From an uncultured Candidatus Saccharibacteria bacterium (GTDB lineage: Bacteria; Patescibacteria; Saccharimonadia; Saccharimonadales; UBA4665): DNA of 64,000 nucleotides. Each line of letters starts with the position of its first letter. Position 1 is the first letter of the stretch. The DNA lies in contig CAIYEO010000094.1 in the NCBI GenBank assembly GCA_903925195.1, positions 1-64,000 of the forward strand, read 5' to 3'. Below are positions 17,301 to 26,922 of the stretch, piece by piece. The position numbers and the translations under genes were made by a program. The notes below the pieces were generated by a model. It did not search any database. It was given only the letters and a program-made list of their open reading frames with translations, and was not told the origin of the DNA.

Positions 17301-19276
17301 TGATGATATTTTCAAGTTTACTAGGGCTCTTAAACATCGATGCATTTCGTCATGACTTTGTTCAGAATATTGGAGTAGCTGTTATGAGCTTAACTGCCGT
17401 ATCTGTAGTTTTAGCTTTAACATACTTCAAAAGATGGAAATGGCTCTTTAGCGAATGGTTAACCTCACTTGATCCTAAGCGAATTGGAATCATGTATATC
17501 GTAGTTGCTCTTCTAATGATAACTAAAGCCGGTACTGATGCACTTATAATGAGGACTCAACAGGCAATTTCGGTTGGTAGTAATCATGGGATAGTTAGTT
17601 CATCTCACTATCAACAAATATTTTCGTCTCATGGAACTACTATGATCTTTTTTGCTGCTATGGGATTAATGTTTGGTCTTATAAACATAGGTGTACCCTT
17701 ACTTATAGGTTCGAGAGACGTTGCATTTCCGTTTCTAAATTCCGTTTCTTTTTGGCTTTTCGTGGCGGGGATGTTGCTACTCAATACCTCACTTGCTATA
17801 GGCGATTTTTCTGGAGCAGGCTGGCTAGCATATCCACCATTATCGGAACTACAATTCAGCCCAACTGTAGGCGTTGACTATTGGATTTGGAGCCTACAGA
17901 TAGCGGGAATAGGAAGCTTACTTTCTGGTATTAATTTTATCGTAACAATACTCAGGAACAGAGCAAAAGGTATGAATCTAATGAAAATGCCGATGTTTGT
18001 CTGGAGTGTCTTCGGATCAATGACATTAGTTATTTTCGCTTTTCCGATACTCACAGTAACTATTACTCTACTATATCTGGATAGACTCATAGGAACACAT
18101 TTCTTTACTGCAGGCGGCGGTGGAAATGCCATGATGTATGTAAACCTGATATGGGCATGGGGACATCCTGAGGTATATATACTTGTTTTACCAGCCTTTG
18201 GTATTTTCTCTGAGATTGTATCTACTTTTTCCAGAAAGAGATTATTTGGATACACTTCGATGGTTTGGGCGATTTGGGCAATAGTAATCCTATCTTTTAC
18301 CGTCTGGCTACATCATTTCTTCACAATGGGAGCAGGTGCTGATGTTAATGGATTCTTTGGAATAATGACTATGATCATAGCCGTTCCGACCGGAGTGAAA
18401 ATATTTAACTGGCTATTTACAATGTTCAGGGGCAAGATCAATTTTGCCAGTCCAATGCTTTGGTTTATAGGCTTTATAGTACTATTCTCGATAGGTGGTG
18501 TTGCCGGCGTGCTATTAGCCGTACCACCAGCCGACTTCCAGCTGCATAACAGTTTATTCTTAGTTGCCCATTTTCATTCCATGATTGTCAGTGGAGTTTT
18601 ATTTGGATATTTTGCAGGTCTTACCTATTGGTTCCCTAAAGTATTTGGTTTTAAGCTTAATGAGACACTAGGAAAATATGCTGCTTACTTATGGATTATT
18701 GGATTCATGACTGCCTTTATTCCACTGTACGTCCTGGGGCTTATGGGAGCTACCAGAAGAATGGATCATTATGATGTAAGCATGGGCTATCAGCAGTTAT
18801 TTATAGTAGCAGGTATAGGCGTACTAATTATAGGTAGTGGATTATTCCTTCAAATAGTTCAAGTAGCTCTTAGTGTCATAAAAAGAAAAGAATATGCAGA
18901 TCGCACTGGAGATCCTTGGAACGGCAGAACACTAGAATGGTCAATCAAATCTCCCGCTCCTTCATATAACTATGCAGTAATACCCGAGGTGTCACAAATT
19001 GATCAATTTTGGGAAGATAAGCAGAGTGACTCAGATAAACAACAGTTAAAGGATATAAAGCCATTCAATATGCCGAATAATAGCTATAAAGGATTATTTA
19101 TAGCAGCCGGATCATTCGCTTTAGGTTTTGGAGCTGTTTGGCATATTCTATTGCTTGCAATAGTTGGTCTTCTCATCATACTTATAACCATTATTCTAAG
19201 AACACTTGATGAGAATACCGAATCATTAGTAGTTATTGATAGTCACCATAATGCCGGTTTAGGAGCCAATAAATGA
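17300..19276 (+). CDS. cyoB: Cytochrome bo3 ubiquinol oxidase subunit I
   Basis: 658 aa, heme-copper oxidase catalytic subunit. Ligands fit E. coli CyoB with a constant +5 offset: H111 (low-spin heme), H289 and Y293 in WGHPEVYILVLP (CuB and cross-linked Tyr), H338/H339, K367 (K channel), H424 and H426 in VAHFHSMIVSG (high-spin and low-spin heme). It reduces O2 to water while pumping protons. It overlaps cyoA by 1 nt and cyoC by 4 nt (ATGA). No truncation or missing catalytic residue is seen. It is the central terminal oxidase of this organism's short respiratory chain. Confidence 0.95.
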   Translation: MMIFSSLLGLLNIDAFRHDFVQNIGVAVMSLTAVSVVLALTYFKRWKWLFSEWLTSLDPKRIGIMYIVVALLMITKAGTDALIMRTQQAISVGSNHGIVSSSHYQQIFSSHGTTMIFFAAMGLMFGLINIGVPLLIGSRDVAFPFLNSVSFWLFVAGMLLLNTSLAIGDFSGAGWLAYPPLSELQFSPTVGVDYWIWSLQIAGIGSLLSGINFIVTILRNRAKGMNLMKMPMFVWSVFGSMTLVIFAFPILTVTITLLYLDRLIGTHFFTAGGGGNAMMYVNLIWAWGHPEVYILVLPAFGIFSEIVSTFSRKRLFGYTSMVWAIWAIVILSFTVWLHHFFTMGAGADVNGFFGIMTMIIAVPTGVKIFNWLFTMFRGKINFASPMLWFIGFIVLFSIGGVAGVLLAVPPADFQLHNSLFLVAHFHSMIVSGVLFGYFAGLTYWFPKVFGFKLNETLGKYAAYLWIIGFMTAFIPLYVLGLMGATRRMDHYDVSMGYQQLFIVAGIGVLIIGSGLFLQIVQVALSVIKRKEYADRTGDPWNGRTLEWSIKSPAPSYNYAVIPEVSQIDQFWEDKQSDSDKQQLKDIKPFNMPNNSYKGLFIAAGSFALGFGAVWHILLLAIVGLLIILITIILRTLDENTESLVVIDSHHNAGLGANK

Positions 19277-19878
19277 GTAATACTAACGAACAAACTACAT
19301 CTATGATAGTACATGCTGAAAAATCTAAAACATTACTAGGTTTCTGGATTTATCTAATGACCGATTGTATACTTTTTGCTAGCTTATTTGCAGTCTATGC
19401 AGTGCTACATAAAAATACTTTCGGAGGTCCTTCAGGCCAACAACTATTCTCACTACCTTATGCTCTATTGCAAACTCTTATATTACTGACAAGTAGCTTA
19501 ACTAGTGGGCTTAGTATATTGTCTATACGAAAAAATGATATTAAAAAAACTATCTATTGGACTATAGCTACTTTTGGCCTCGGTTTATCCTTTCTTTTAT
19601 TAGAAATTAATGAATTCCATAAATTATATATAGAAGGAAATGGCTGGCAGAGAAGTGGCTTTTTGTCTTCTTATTTTTCTTTAGTCGGGACACACGGATT
19701 ACATATTTTAGTAGGTCTAATCTGGATGCTAATTCTTATAATCTTTATCGTCAAAAAAGGCTTTACCAAAAAAACTGTTAAGGGTTTTACGATGCTAAAC
19801 ATATTCTGGCATTTTCTTGATGTAATATGGATTTTCATATTTAGTGTAGTTTATTTAATGGGGCACGTTGGATTATGA
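19273..19878 (+). CDS. cyoC: Cytochrome bo3 ubiquinol oxidase subunit III
   Basis: 201 aa with five membrane helices, the normal CyoC layout. Family segments include LGFWIYLMTDCILFASLFAV near the start, SYFSLVGTHGLHILVGLIWM and the C-terminal FWHFLDVIWIFIFSVVYLMG. Subunit III stabilises subunit I and its proton uptake. Start codon overlaps the cyoB stop (ATGA), and the stop overlaps cyoD in the same way, so expression is tightly coupled. Confidence 0.92.
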   Translation: MSNTNEQTTSMIVHAEKSKTLLGFWIYLMTDCILFASLFAVYAVLHKNTFGGPSGQQLFSLPYALLQTLILLTSSLTSGLSILSIRKNDIKKTIYWTIATFGLGLSFLLLEINEFHKLYIEGNGWQRSGFLSSYFSLVGTHGLHILVGLIWMLILIIFIVKKGFTKKTVKGFTMLNIFWHFLDVIWIFIFSVVYLMGHVGL

Positions 19879-20222
19879 ATAATATAAATCAAAGATTCAT
19901 GAATTACTTATTTGGATATGTAACCTGCATAATCCTTACTTTAACTGCTTATTTCCTAGCTACGACTAAAAGTAGTTTTTGGTACCTAATCTGGAGCATA
20001 GGATTACTAGCAATAGTTCAGTTCATTATACAGGTTTGCTTTTTCCTTCATCTTAGCTTCAGGAAAGACGATAGAGCTCGACTCATAGTATTTCTTGGTA
20101 TGACGCTTTTTGTAACTATCATTATTGTAGGATCAATTTGGATTATGAATAATTTAAATAACCGTATGATGCCGAGTACTAAGTCAGTGAATAGTTATAT
20201 GAATAGTCAAGATGGACTTTAA
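19875..20222 (+). CDS. cyoD: Cytochrome bo3 ubiquinol oxidase subunit IV
   Basis: 115 aa with three membrane helices and the CyoD/COX4-pro pattern YLFGYVTCIILTLTAYFLAT, then a central QFIIQVCFFLHLSF with the conserved His. It is an accessory subunit important for CuB-site assembly. The 3' end overlaps cyoE by 11 nt. The tail after the third helix is Asn/Met/Ser-rich and poorly conserved. Confidence 0.88.
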   Translation: MNNINQRFMNYLFGYVTCIILTLTAYFLATTKSSFWYLIWSIGLLAIVQFIIQVCFFLHLSFRKDDRARLIVFLGMTLFVTIIIVGSIWIMNNLNNRMMPSTKSVNSYMNSQDGL

Positions 20223-21087
20223 AGTATTATCTAGATATTACCAATTAACTAAACCAGGAATTATATACGGTAATTTAATCACCGGTTTCGCAGGTTATAT
20301 AGTTGGAGCGAAATTAAATTTTAGCATTGCTTATCTAATGTTGACACTATTTTCAATTTCTTTAGTGATTGCTTCAGCCTGCGTTGTTAATAATATATAT
20401 GATCGAAAAATAGACTCTCACATGAGTCGAACCAAAAAAAGGTCAATGGTTACCCAAAAGATATCTATTAAGAACGCGGTAATCTTTGCAATTATCTTAG
20501 GAATTTCTGGGTTAGTTATCCTAGGATTATTCATTAATTGGATTACATTTACGATAGGGGTGATAGCATTTGTAGATTATGTTATTTTATATGGTCTAGC
20601 TAAGCGTAGGACTAGCCACTCAACACTCATAGGTACCTTAGCTGGTTCTGCGTCTATTGTTGCTGGATACACAGCTGCAACTGGAACAATAGACTTAACT
20701 TCACTACTCCTATTCGCAGTTATGACGATCTGGCAGATGACACATTTCTATGCGATAGCTATATATAGGATGAAGGATTATGATGCAGCAAAGTTACCAG
20801 TTTTACCGGTCAAGAGGGGAGTTAACCGAACAAAAATAGAAATGTTAGTATACTCCATACTATTTTTAGTTATTATTATCTTATTTTGGTATTACTCATT
20901 CAAAGACTATATATTCTTATTCATAATGATGGCACTATCAGTTTATTGGATATACATATCAATTAAAGGTTTTACTGCTAAGGATACAGATAAATGGGCA
21001 AGACAAATGTTCTTCTTCTCATTGATTATATTACTAAGCCTATGCCTTCTAATATATAAGTCTTTGTTTATTAGTAATTTACACTAA
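20212..21087 (+). CDS. cyoE: Protoheme IX farnesyltransferase (heme O synthase)
   Basis: 291 aa, about nine membrane helices (UbiA superfamily). The two Asp-rich motifs are present: NNIYDRKIDSHMSRTKKR and, later, YRMKDYDAAKLPVLP. It adds a farnesyl group to heme b to make the heme O used in subunit I. It completes the cyoABCDE operon in the standard order, beginning inside the cyoD 3' end. Heme biosynthesis itself is not in the window, so heme b must be made elsewhere or taken up. Confidence 0.92.
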   Translation: MDFKVLSRYYQLTKPGIIYGNLITGFAGYIVGAKLNFSIAYLMLTLFSISLVIASACVVNNIYDRKIDSHMSRTKKRSMVTQKISIKNAVIFAIILGISGLVILGLFINWITFTIGVIAFVDYVILYGLAKRRTSHSTLIGTLAGSASIVAGYTAATGTIDLTSLLLFAVMTIWQMTHFYAIAIYRMKDYDAAKLPVLPVKRGVNRTKIEMLVYSILFLVIIILFWYYSFKDYIFLFIMMALSVYWIYISIKGFTAKDTDKWARQMFFFSLIILLSLCLLIYKSLFISNLH

Positions 21088-21162
21088 TCTTTATTTCATA
21101 GTTTTTCTATTTCGGTTATACTATTGTTAATCGAGTATTAAAAAATAGTTTAAGGGGAATCA

Positions 21163-21378
21163 ATGCAAAGTCTATTATCTACTAACAATAAATTATATAT
21201 GATTATCCTGGGATGCGTATTCGTGTTTGATTTAATACTTAAAGGCTTTGCTCTATGGAGAGCTAGTCGTAATAAACATAAAATTTGGTTCATTATTCTT
21301 CTCATAACCGAATCAGCTGGCATTATTCCAATTATTTATCTTCTATGGTTTACAAAAGCCTGGGAAAAAGAAGACTAA
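21163..21378 (+). CDS. Small membrane protein, DUF5652-like
   Basis: 71 aa with two membrane helices: MIILGCVFVFDLILKGFALW, a basic turn RASRNKHK, then IWFIILLITESAGIIPIIYL. This KGxALWxAxRNxxKxWFI pattern resembles DUF5652, a small family common in CPR genomes and of unknown function. AGGGGAATCA before the ATG gives a good ribosome binding site. It sits between the cyo operon and an ABC transporter and could belong to either transcript. Confidence 0.65.
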   Translation: MQSLLSTNNKLYMIILGCVFVFDLILKGFALWRASRNKHKIWFIILLITESAGIIPIIYLLWFTKAWEKED

Positions 21379-21412
21379 AAAGCATTCTCAGCAGTCTCTC
21401 AGTATAGAATAA

Positions 21413-21425
21413 TATACTTTATTCA
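21413..21425 (+). promoter_or_regulatory. Leaderless-type promoter marking the true permease start
   Basis: TATACT at 21413-21418 ends 7 nt before the ATG at 21426. It points to that ATG as the real start even though the frame from it closes after seven codons, which supports a frameshift in the following gene. Confidence 0.6.
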
Positions 21426-22774
21426 ATGAACATATTTACCAGGGCATAAGAAATACATTCAGAAATTTAATAAGAACTTTTTCTGTCGTATTCATACTTG
21501 GGTTAAGTATCGGGTTGTCTCTGATAATGCTTATATCTAGGTCAGCTGTAAATGATAAAATCAATCAAACTAAAAGCAGTATCGGTAATAGTGTGTCTAT
21601 ACGTCCTGCTGGAGTTAATGGATTTGAAGGTGGTGGTAATTTGCTTACAACAGATCAACTTAAACCAGTTGCGTTATTACCACACGTTACTTCTATAACC
21701 GAAACTCTCAACGATAGATTAACTTCAACTAACACATCATTACAATCATCCATCACCGCAGGTAGCTTCGGTCAACGTCAAGCTAATATAAACAATCAGT
21801 CTAATGCTCCTGGCGGAAATGGCGGGGGAAGATTTGGAGCAAACTTTGATCCTGCTAACTTTAAACCTCCAGTAACCCTAACTGGCATTAATAGTACAAG
21901 CAACCTAGCATCAGCAATTGGAGCCACTAATGCAAGCCTAACGGCTGGTACTAATATTGATGCGTCGTCAAGCTCCAATATAGCTCTTGTGGGTTCTAGT
22001 TTAGCAACAAAAAATAACCTAAAAATTGGCTCTACCTTCACTGTATACTCAACATCAATTGAAGTAATTGGAATTTACGATACTCCAAATAATACTTTTT
22101 CTAATTCAGGCCTAATCATGCCTCTGTCGGTAGTTCAAAAGTTATCTTCACAGCCTAATCAAGTTTCCAGCGCAAATGCTTCGATTGATTCAGTAGATAA
22201 TCTGAACTCAACAACTGCAGCAATTGCAAAACAACTTGGGAGTACAGCTGATGTAGTAAATTCTCAAACTCAAATGACAAATGCTATAGCGCCACTACAA
22301 AGTGTTTCTAAACTATCATTGATATGCTTAATCGGAGCAGTTGCTGTTTCATCATTAATCATTTTACTAACTATGATTATGATCGTTAGAGAGAGAAGGC
22401 GAGAAATAGGAGTATTTAAGGCCATCGGTGCTTCAAATTTCACCGTCATGATGCAATTTGCAATTGAATCGGTAACATTTACCTTAATAGCAGCAATAGT
22501 CGGAATAATAATTGGAGTAATTGGTAGTAGTCCCATAACAACATTACTAGTTAACAATTCTGCTAGTTCGAGCACTTCAGTTGGTGGTAACTTCGGTAGA
22601 AGAGCGTTTGGTGGAGCGAGCGTAAATAATCTCAAACAAATACATGCAGCTGTTGGTTGGAATATACTATTATATGGCTTAATTGCATCATTAATTATTG
22701 CGCTTGTTGGTAGTCTAGTGTCGTCCTTCTTGATAGCAAAAGTAAGACCAGCAGAAGTTATGAGGGTAGAATAA
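21426..22774 (+). CDS. MacB-like ABC permease with an apparent 1-nt frameshift near its start
   Basis: The long frame is uninterrupted from 21413 but has no ATG before its first transmembrane helix; taking the TTG at 21515 would cut the helix in half. The ATG at 21426 reads MNIFTRA then TAA; one base of shift there (around 21446) continues as IRNTFRNLIRTFSVVFILGL, the typical start of such permeases. The rest has one outside domain (about 300 aa, with a Gly/Asn-rich segment GGNGGGRFGANFD) and three C-terminal helices with RERRREIGVFKAIGAS, the FtsX/MacB signature. It pairs with the ATPase downstream (1-nt overlap). It may be a natural mutation, a sequencing or assembly slip, or recoding. Confidence 0.8.
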
Positions 22775-23442
22775 TGTTAAAAATAGATAATTTAGTAAGG
22801 TCTTTTAATTCAGGCGGGACGGAAGTAAATGCAGTTAACAACATAAGCTTTGAAGTACCTTCAAATGCTTTCGTGTCAATAATAGGAAAAAGTGGTAGTG
22901 GTAAAAGTACATTACTGTCTTTACTTGGGGCATTAGATAAGCCAACATCTGGCTCAATCATAGTTGACGATACCGATATTGCAAAGCTTCATGATCATGC
23001 ATTAATTAAATATCGCTGTAATACTATTGGTTTTGTTTTTCAAACCTACAACTTAATTCCAAATTTGAGTGCCTTAGAAAACGTTATGCTACCTATGGAA
23101 TTTGCAAATCAGTCTAAATCGTATCGAAGAGATAGAGCCGTAAAACTATTAAATGAAGTTGGTATTAGTCAGGACAAGCATAATAGAAAACCTGGAAAAC
23201 TTTCCGGTGGAGAACAACAAAGAGTCGCAATAGCACGAGCTCTATCTAATAAACCTAAACTTATACTTGCCGATGAACCAACCGGTAACCTAGATACTGA
23301 AAACGGTAAGATGATATTCAACTTACTACACAAGCTCTCAAAATCCGAAAAGACCACCATAATAGTGGTAACACATGATCTAACAATTGCTGGCAAGACC
23401 GACAAATCATTCAAGCTATCAGACGGTAAACTCATCAAGTAA
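22774..23442 (+). CDS. ABC transporter ATPase, LolD/MacB type
   Basis: 222 aa. Walker [10 protein letters not shown] is at about 38-46; the Q-loop region reads [20 protein letters not shown], typical of the LolD/MacB/FtsE group; signature [15 protein letters not shown]; Walker [18 protein letters not shown]-loop VTHD. It forms a complex with the permease encoded directly upstream (overlapping TAATG). Such mechanotransmission ABC systems move lipoproteins, peptides or toxins, often under control of a neighbouring two-component system, as here. Confidence 0.9.
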   Translation: MLKIDNLVRSFNSGGTEVNAVNNISFEVPSNAFVSIIGKSGSGKSTLLSLLGALDKPTSGSIIVDDTDIAKLHDHALIKYRCNTIGFVFQTYNLIPNLSALENVMLPMEFANQSKSYRRDRAVKLLNEVGISQDKHNRKPGKLSGGEQQRVAIARALSNKPKLILADEPTGNLDTENGKMIFNLLHKLSKSEKTTIIVVTHDLTIAGKTDKSFKLSDGKLIK

Positions 23443-23473
23443 ACCATTACAGTATCTTCTCAACTTAAAAGTG

Positions 23474-23487
23474 TATAATTAATATTA
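23474..23487 (+). promoter_or_regulatory. Leaderless-type promoter of the two-component operon
   Basis: TATAAT at 23474-23479 ends 8 nt before the ATG at 23488, with no Shine-Dalgarno sequence. Confidence 0.6.
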
Positions 23488-24168
23488 ATGAGGATTCTAG
23501 TCGTAGAAGATGAAATTAAGATAGCCAGTTCTATTAAAAAAGGACTTGAATTGAGTGGCTATGCCGCAGATATGGTTCATGACTCAGAAGATGCTATTAC
23601 ATATGGCCTAGATCCAGATTATGACCTAATTATAATGGACAGGATGTTGCCTGGAGGCATGGACGGCACTGAAGTCATAAAAGAACTCAGAGAGAAGAAC
23701 GTTCATATTCCGATTCTTATGCTGACAGCTAAAGGTTCAATTGATGACAAAGTAGTTGGACTTAATATTGGAGCAGACGATTATTTAGTAAAGCCTTTTT
23801 CTTTCGATGAATTATTAGCTAGAATTAAAGCCTTACTAAGAAGACCCCATAAACAAGTGGGTAGCGTGCTTAAAATAGGTAACCTAGAGCTTAACCCTAC
23901 TAAATATGAAGTTAGAAGAGATGGCCAGAACATAAGTCTTGCTGCAAAAGAATTTTCATTATTAGAATATTTAATGAGAAATCCAGATCAAATTTTAACT
24001 AAGGATATGATCATAACCCACGTGTGGGATGGAGATTCAGACATACTGCCCAATACTGTTGAAGTATATATTGGTTACCTAAGGAATAAGATAGATAAGC
24101 CTTTCAAGGGCCAAGAAGATATAATAAAAACAGAAAGGGGCTTTGGCTATAAGCTAAGTAGTAAATAA
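23488..24168 (+). CDS. OmpR/PhoB-family response regulator
   Basis: 226 aa. The receiver domain has the acidic pair E7/D8 in ILVVEDE, phosphoacceptor D51 in LIIMDRMLPGG, conserved Thr in LMLTAKG and Lys in YLVKPFSFDELLARI. The C-terminal winged helix (about 125-224) includes NPTKYEVRRDGQNISLAAKE, HVWDGDSDILPNTVEVYIGY and ERGFGYKL. It is cotranscribed with the histidine kinase that begins on its last base (TAATG overlap). The adjacent ABC transporter is a likely target. Confidence 0.92.
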   Translation: MRILVVEDEIKIASSIKKGLELSGYAADMVHDSEDAITYGLDPDYDLIIMDRMLPGGMDGTEVIKELREKNVHIPILMLTAKGSIDDKVVGLNIGADDYLVKPFSFDELLARIKALLRRPHKQVGSVLKIGNLELNPTKYEVRRDGQNISLAAKEFSLLEYLMRNPDQILTKDMIITHVWDGDSDILPNTVEVYIGYLRNKIDKPFKGQEDIIKTERGFGYKLSSK

Positions 24169-25187
24169 TGTTTCAATCTGCAATATTAAAATTAACATTA
24201 TGGTATATGGCAATAATTATAGGCCTATGTCTTATATTTAGTTTTCTACTTTATCATGTATCATCCCGAGAGATTTCAACTGGACTAAATAATCAGGTGC
24301 ATAGGATAGAGATAGACTTCTCGGGCAATATAATAAAAAGACATCCGTCTGTTTCATTGTCAGCTACTAACCAAGAAATTTCAGAACGTTCCCATCATCT
24401 ACTAATTGACCTTTTCTACTTTAATCTAGTCGCAGGTATGATTGCTGGATTCGGTAGCTATGCTCTAGCCAAAAAGACCTTGCGCCCTCTAGAGGCTGCT
24501 CACGAACAACAAGCACGGTTTACTAGTGATGTTAGTCACGAGCTTAGAACACCCCTCTCAGTTATTAAAACTGAGACTGAGGTAGCATTATTAGATAAAG
24601 CTATGTCAACAAATGAGCTCAGACTTCAATTAAATTCTAATATACAAGAAGTCAATCGCATGGAAGGTCTAATCAATAACTTGCTTAGAATATCTAAACT
24701 AGAGAAACAAGATTTACAGAAATCATTTATTAAGGTAAATCTCGAAGACGTTATCAAAGACTCAGCAAATAACAATAAGCAATTACTGAAGTCCAAGAAT
24801 ATAAAACTAAATTTGAATACAGCTCCTGTTTGTACTCTAGGCAATAAAGAGAACCTAATCCAGATCATTAATATATTATTAGACAATGCGATTAAGTACT
24901 CAGAAAAAGACCAGACTATAGATATAAATCTGAAGAAAAGAAAATTTAATACTTTGATTGAAATTAAAGATAATGGAATTGGTATAGAAGCTAAAGATAT
25001 GCCCTTTATCTTCGATAGATTCTATAGAGCCGAACAATCAAGAACAAAAGATACTAATGATAGCGGATACGGGCTTGGACTACCTTTAGCTAAATTTCTA
25101 GTAGAACTGCATAAGGGTTCAATTAACGTGAATAGTAATCCGAAGAAGGGAACTAGGGTGAGTATAGTTTTACCTATAGAGAAGTAA
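24168..25187 (+). CDS. Sensor histidine kinase, partner of the OmpR-type regulator
   Basis: 339 aa. Two membrane helices (about 9-29 and 80-101) enclose a short outside loop of about 50 aa. HisKA has H124 in FTSDVSHELRTPLSV; the ATP-binding domain has an N box (IINILLDNAIKYS), IKDNGIGIEAKD and YGLGLPLAKFLVELHKG. The small sensor loop is like CutS/BaeS-type kinases that sense envelope signals. Its stop codon directly abuts the stop of the convergent FAD oxidase gene, with no spacer. Confidence 0.9.
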   Translation: MFQSAILKLTLWYMAIIIGLCLIFSFLLYHVSSREISTGLNNQVHRIEIDFSGNIIKRHPSVSLSATNQEISERSHHLLIDLFYFNLVAGMIAGFGSYALAKKTLRPLEAAHEQQARFTSDVSHELRTPLSVIKTETEVALLDKAMSTNELRLQLNSNIQEVNRMEGLINNLLRISKLEKQDLQKSFIKVNLEDVIKDSANNNKQLLKSKNIKLNLNTAPVCTLGNKENLIQIINILLDNAIKYSEKDQTIDINLKKRKFNTLIEIKDNGIGIEAKDMPFIFDRFYRAEQSRTKDTNDSGYGLGLPLAKFLVELHKGSINVNSNPKKGTRVSIVLPIEK

Positions 25188-26852
25188 TCAAAACTTTTCT
25201 CGTATGTGACTAAAACTATAATCCCAATCAGCATCAGATTTCTTGTGAGGATTAAATATATTATCTTTATCAAAGATTTGTTTAACGTCTTTGAAGTATC
25301 CTAGAACCTCAGCACCGAACATCTCTTTGAGCCAAGGGCCTCTTACTAAACCATCATTATGCTCACCACTAAGACTACCCTTGTAGCTAAGAACAAGGTT
25401 GTCCACTTCTTTCATGGCAGGCAATAACTTTGCTCTATCTTTAGGATCCTCTAGTTTCATGAGTGGAATTATATGAAAATTACCGTCTCCCATATGGCCT
25501 GCTACAGTAGCAAATAGTTTGTACTTCTCTATGATCTTACGAATTTTTGGTAAAAAGTCAGTTAGGTATTCAGGGTTAACCACAAAGTCATCAATAAAAG
25601 GGGCAGTATGCTTGTCTTTAACCTTACTTCTCAGCAAACTAAAACTTTGCCGTCGCATTATCCAGAATTTTTCACTCTTAAGTTCTGTAGGATCTTCCTC
25701 AAATCCATTTATTTCATACCTTGCTCGATGCTTTTTGAGTTCACTATGAAGAGCTTTAATTTTAGTTCTGACCTCAGTTTCAGTAGAACCATCAAATTCA
25801 ATCATTAATATAAGCTTAGGAATTCCCCTAAATAATTGAAGCCCATCAGGAATTAGGCTAAGTAATAAATGAATAAACTTTTTAGGGCCTAACATTTTTA
25901 AGAAACTTGGCATAAATCTAATTGATAATTTTAAAGTTGCATCATCAAAGCTTTCAAAAGTAGCAGGTTTTGATTCCAATACTTTTGGTATTATTTCACC
26001 TAAATCATTAATATCTTTCAAAAAGAGAACGAGTAATCCAGAGTGTTTTTTAACTGGAACGAGTTTGAAAGTTATATCAGTGACAAAACCCAGGGTTCCT
26101 TGAGAGCCAACGATAATCTTTGTTAAATCAAAGATACCTGTATCTCGGTCATAAACGTCCCAAAGATTATAGCCCATAGAATTCTTACTTACATTAGGCT
26201 TAGCTTTTTTGATCTTATCATAGTGCTTATTACACAAATCAAACATTTTTTTATAGACTTGGCCTTCGAAATCTTTTTGAGCCATTTTTTTAACTAGTTG
26301 TATATGATTGAGTGGTTTAACTATATATTCATTGCCATCTGCAAAAACAACTTTTAATTCTTTAACAAAATTCTCAGTCTTACCATATTCCAGCGACTTT
26401 TCACCTCCCGCATTATTATTAACCATTCCACCAATTGCACATAGATCTCTCGATGCGGGATAGCTTGGCATGATAACACCTTTTTTTCTAGTTTCTTTAT
26501 CAAAGTCCCTATAGTAAACGCCTGGTTGAGCTCTAGCATATTCACTCGTTACTTCCTCAACTTTAGTAAAATGCTTTGAGAAATCTACAATAATAGATTC
26601 ATTGACTGTTCCACCTGACATGCAAGTTCCAGCACTTCTAGCAGTTAGTGAAAGATCGTGCTTTTTATACTTATTTTCAGCAACCAATTTAACTAAAGTT
26701 TGTACATCTTTAGAATTTTTAGGATTAACAACTAGTTGTGGTTTAATCTCAAATAAACTTGCATCATGAGAATAAAATTCAAGAGTTGACTCGTCGTTAA
26801 GTAACTCACCATTGAAACCAGATTCAACTAATAATTTCTTTATTTCTTCCAT
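25188..26852 (-). CDS. FAD-linked oxidase (GlcD/D-lactate dehydrogenase type)
   Basis: 554 aa. The N-terminal FAD-binding (PCMH) domain has LTARSAGTCMSGGTVNESII, PSYPASRDLCAIGGMVNNNA and IVGSQGTLGFVTDITFKLVP. The C-terminal FAD-oxidase cap has VAGHMGDGNFHIIPL and GSLSGEHNDGLVRGPWLKEM. This is the arrangement in membrane-associated D-lactate and glycolate dehydrogenases that pass electrons to quinone. The long insertion between the domains is usual for the D-LDH branch. No Fe-S domain is fused. With NDH-2 divergently next door and cytochrome bo3 nearby, electron feed to quinone is likely; lactate as substrate is inference. TATTAT on the minus strand lies 7 nt before its ATG. Confidence 0.85.
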   Translation of the reverse strand: MEEIKKLLVESGFNGELLNDESTLEFYSHDASLFEIKPQLVVNPKNSKDVQTLVKLVAENKYKKHDLSLTARSAGTCMSGGTVNESIIVDFSKHFTKVEEVTSEYARAQPGVYYRDFDKETRKKGVIMPSYPASRDLCAIGGMVNNNAGGEKSLEYGKTENFVKELKVVFADGNEYIVKPLNHIQLVKKMAQKDFEGQVYKKMFDLCNKHYDKIKKAKPNVSKNSMGYNLWDVYDRDTGIFDLTKIIVGSQGTLGFVTDITFKLVPVKKHSGLLVLFLKDINDLGEIIPKVLESKPATFESFDDATLKLSIRFMPSFLKMLGPKKFIHLLLSLIPDGLQLFRGIPKLILMIEFDGSTETEVRTKIKALHSELKKHRARYEINGFEEDPTELKSEKFWIMRRQSFSLLRSKVKDKHTAPFIDDFVVNPEYLTDFLPKIRKIIEKYKLFATVAGHMGDGNFHIIPLMKLEDPKDRAKLLPAMKEVDNLVLSYKGSLSGEHNDGLVRGPWLKEMFGAEVLGYFKDVKQIFDKDNIFNPHKKSDADWDYSFSHIREKF

Positions 26853-26909
26853 TATTAATATAATATCAAAATATTGGCTTATACTTAAGCATTATTATTG
26901 AATATTTTG

Positions 26910-26922
26910 TATACTATATTTA
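26910..26922 (+). promoter_or_regulatory. Leaderless-type promoter of the NDH-2 gene
   Basis: TATACT at 26910-26915 ends 7 nt before the ATG at 26923. Confidence 0.55.

Noticed and set aside
16410..19276. Cytochrome c oxidase (aa3) rather than quinol oxidase
   Set aside because: Subunit II lacks the CuA ligands, and the gene order cyoABCDE with CyoD-type subunit IV indicates the bo3 quinol class.
21515..21517. TTG at 21515 as the true start of the permease
   Set aside because: It would remove half of the first membrane helix; the frame is open and family-like well upstream, pointing to a frameshift instead.
21796..22635. ORFs on the minus strand inside the ABC permease
   Set aside because: They lie fully within a gene with strong family motifs and show no start signal or family match.
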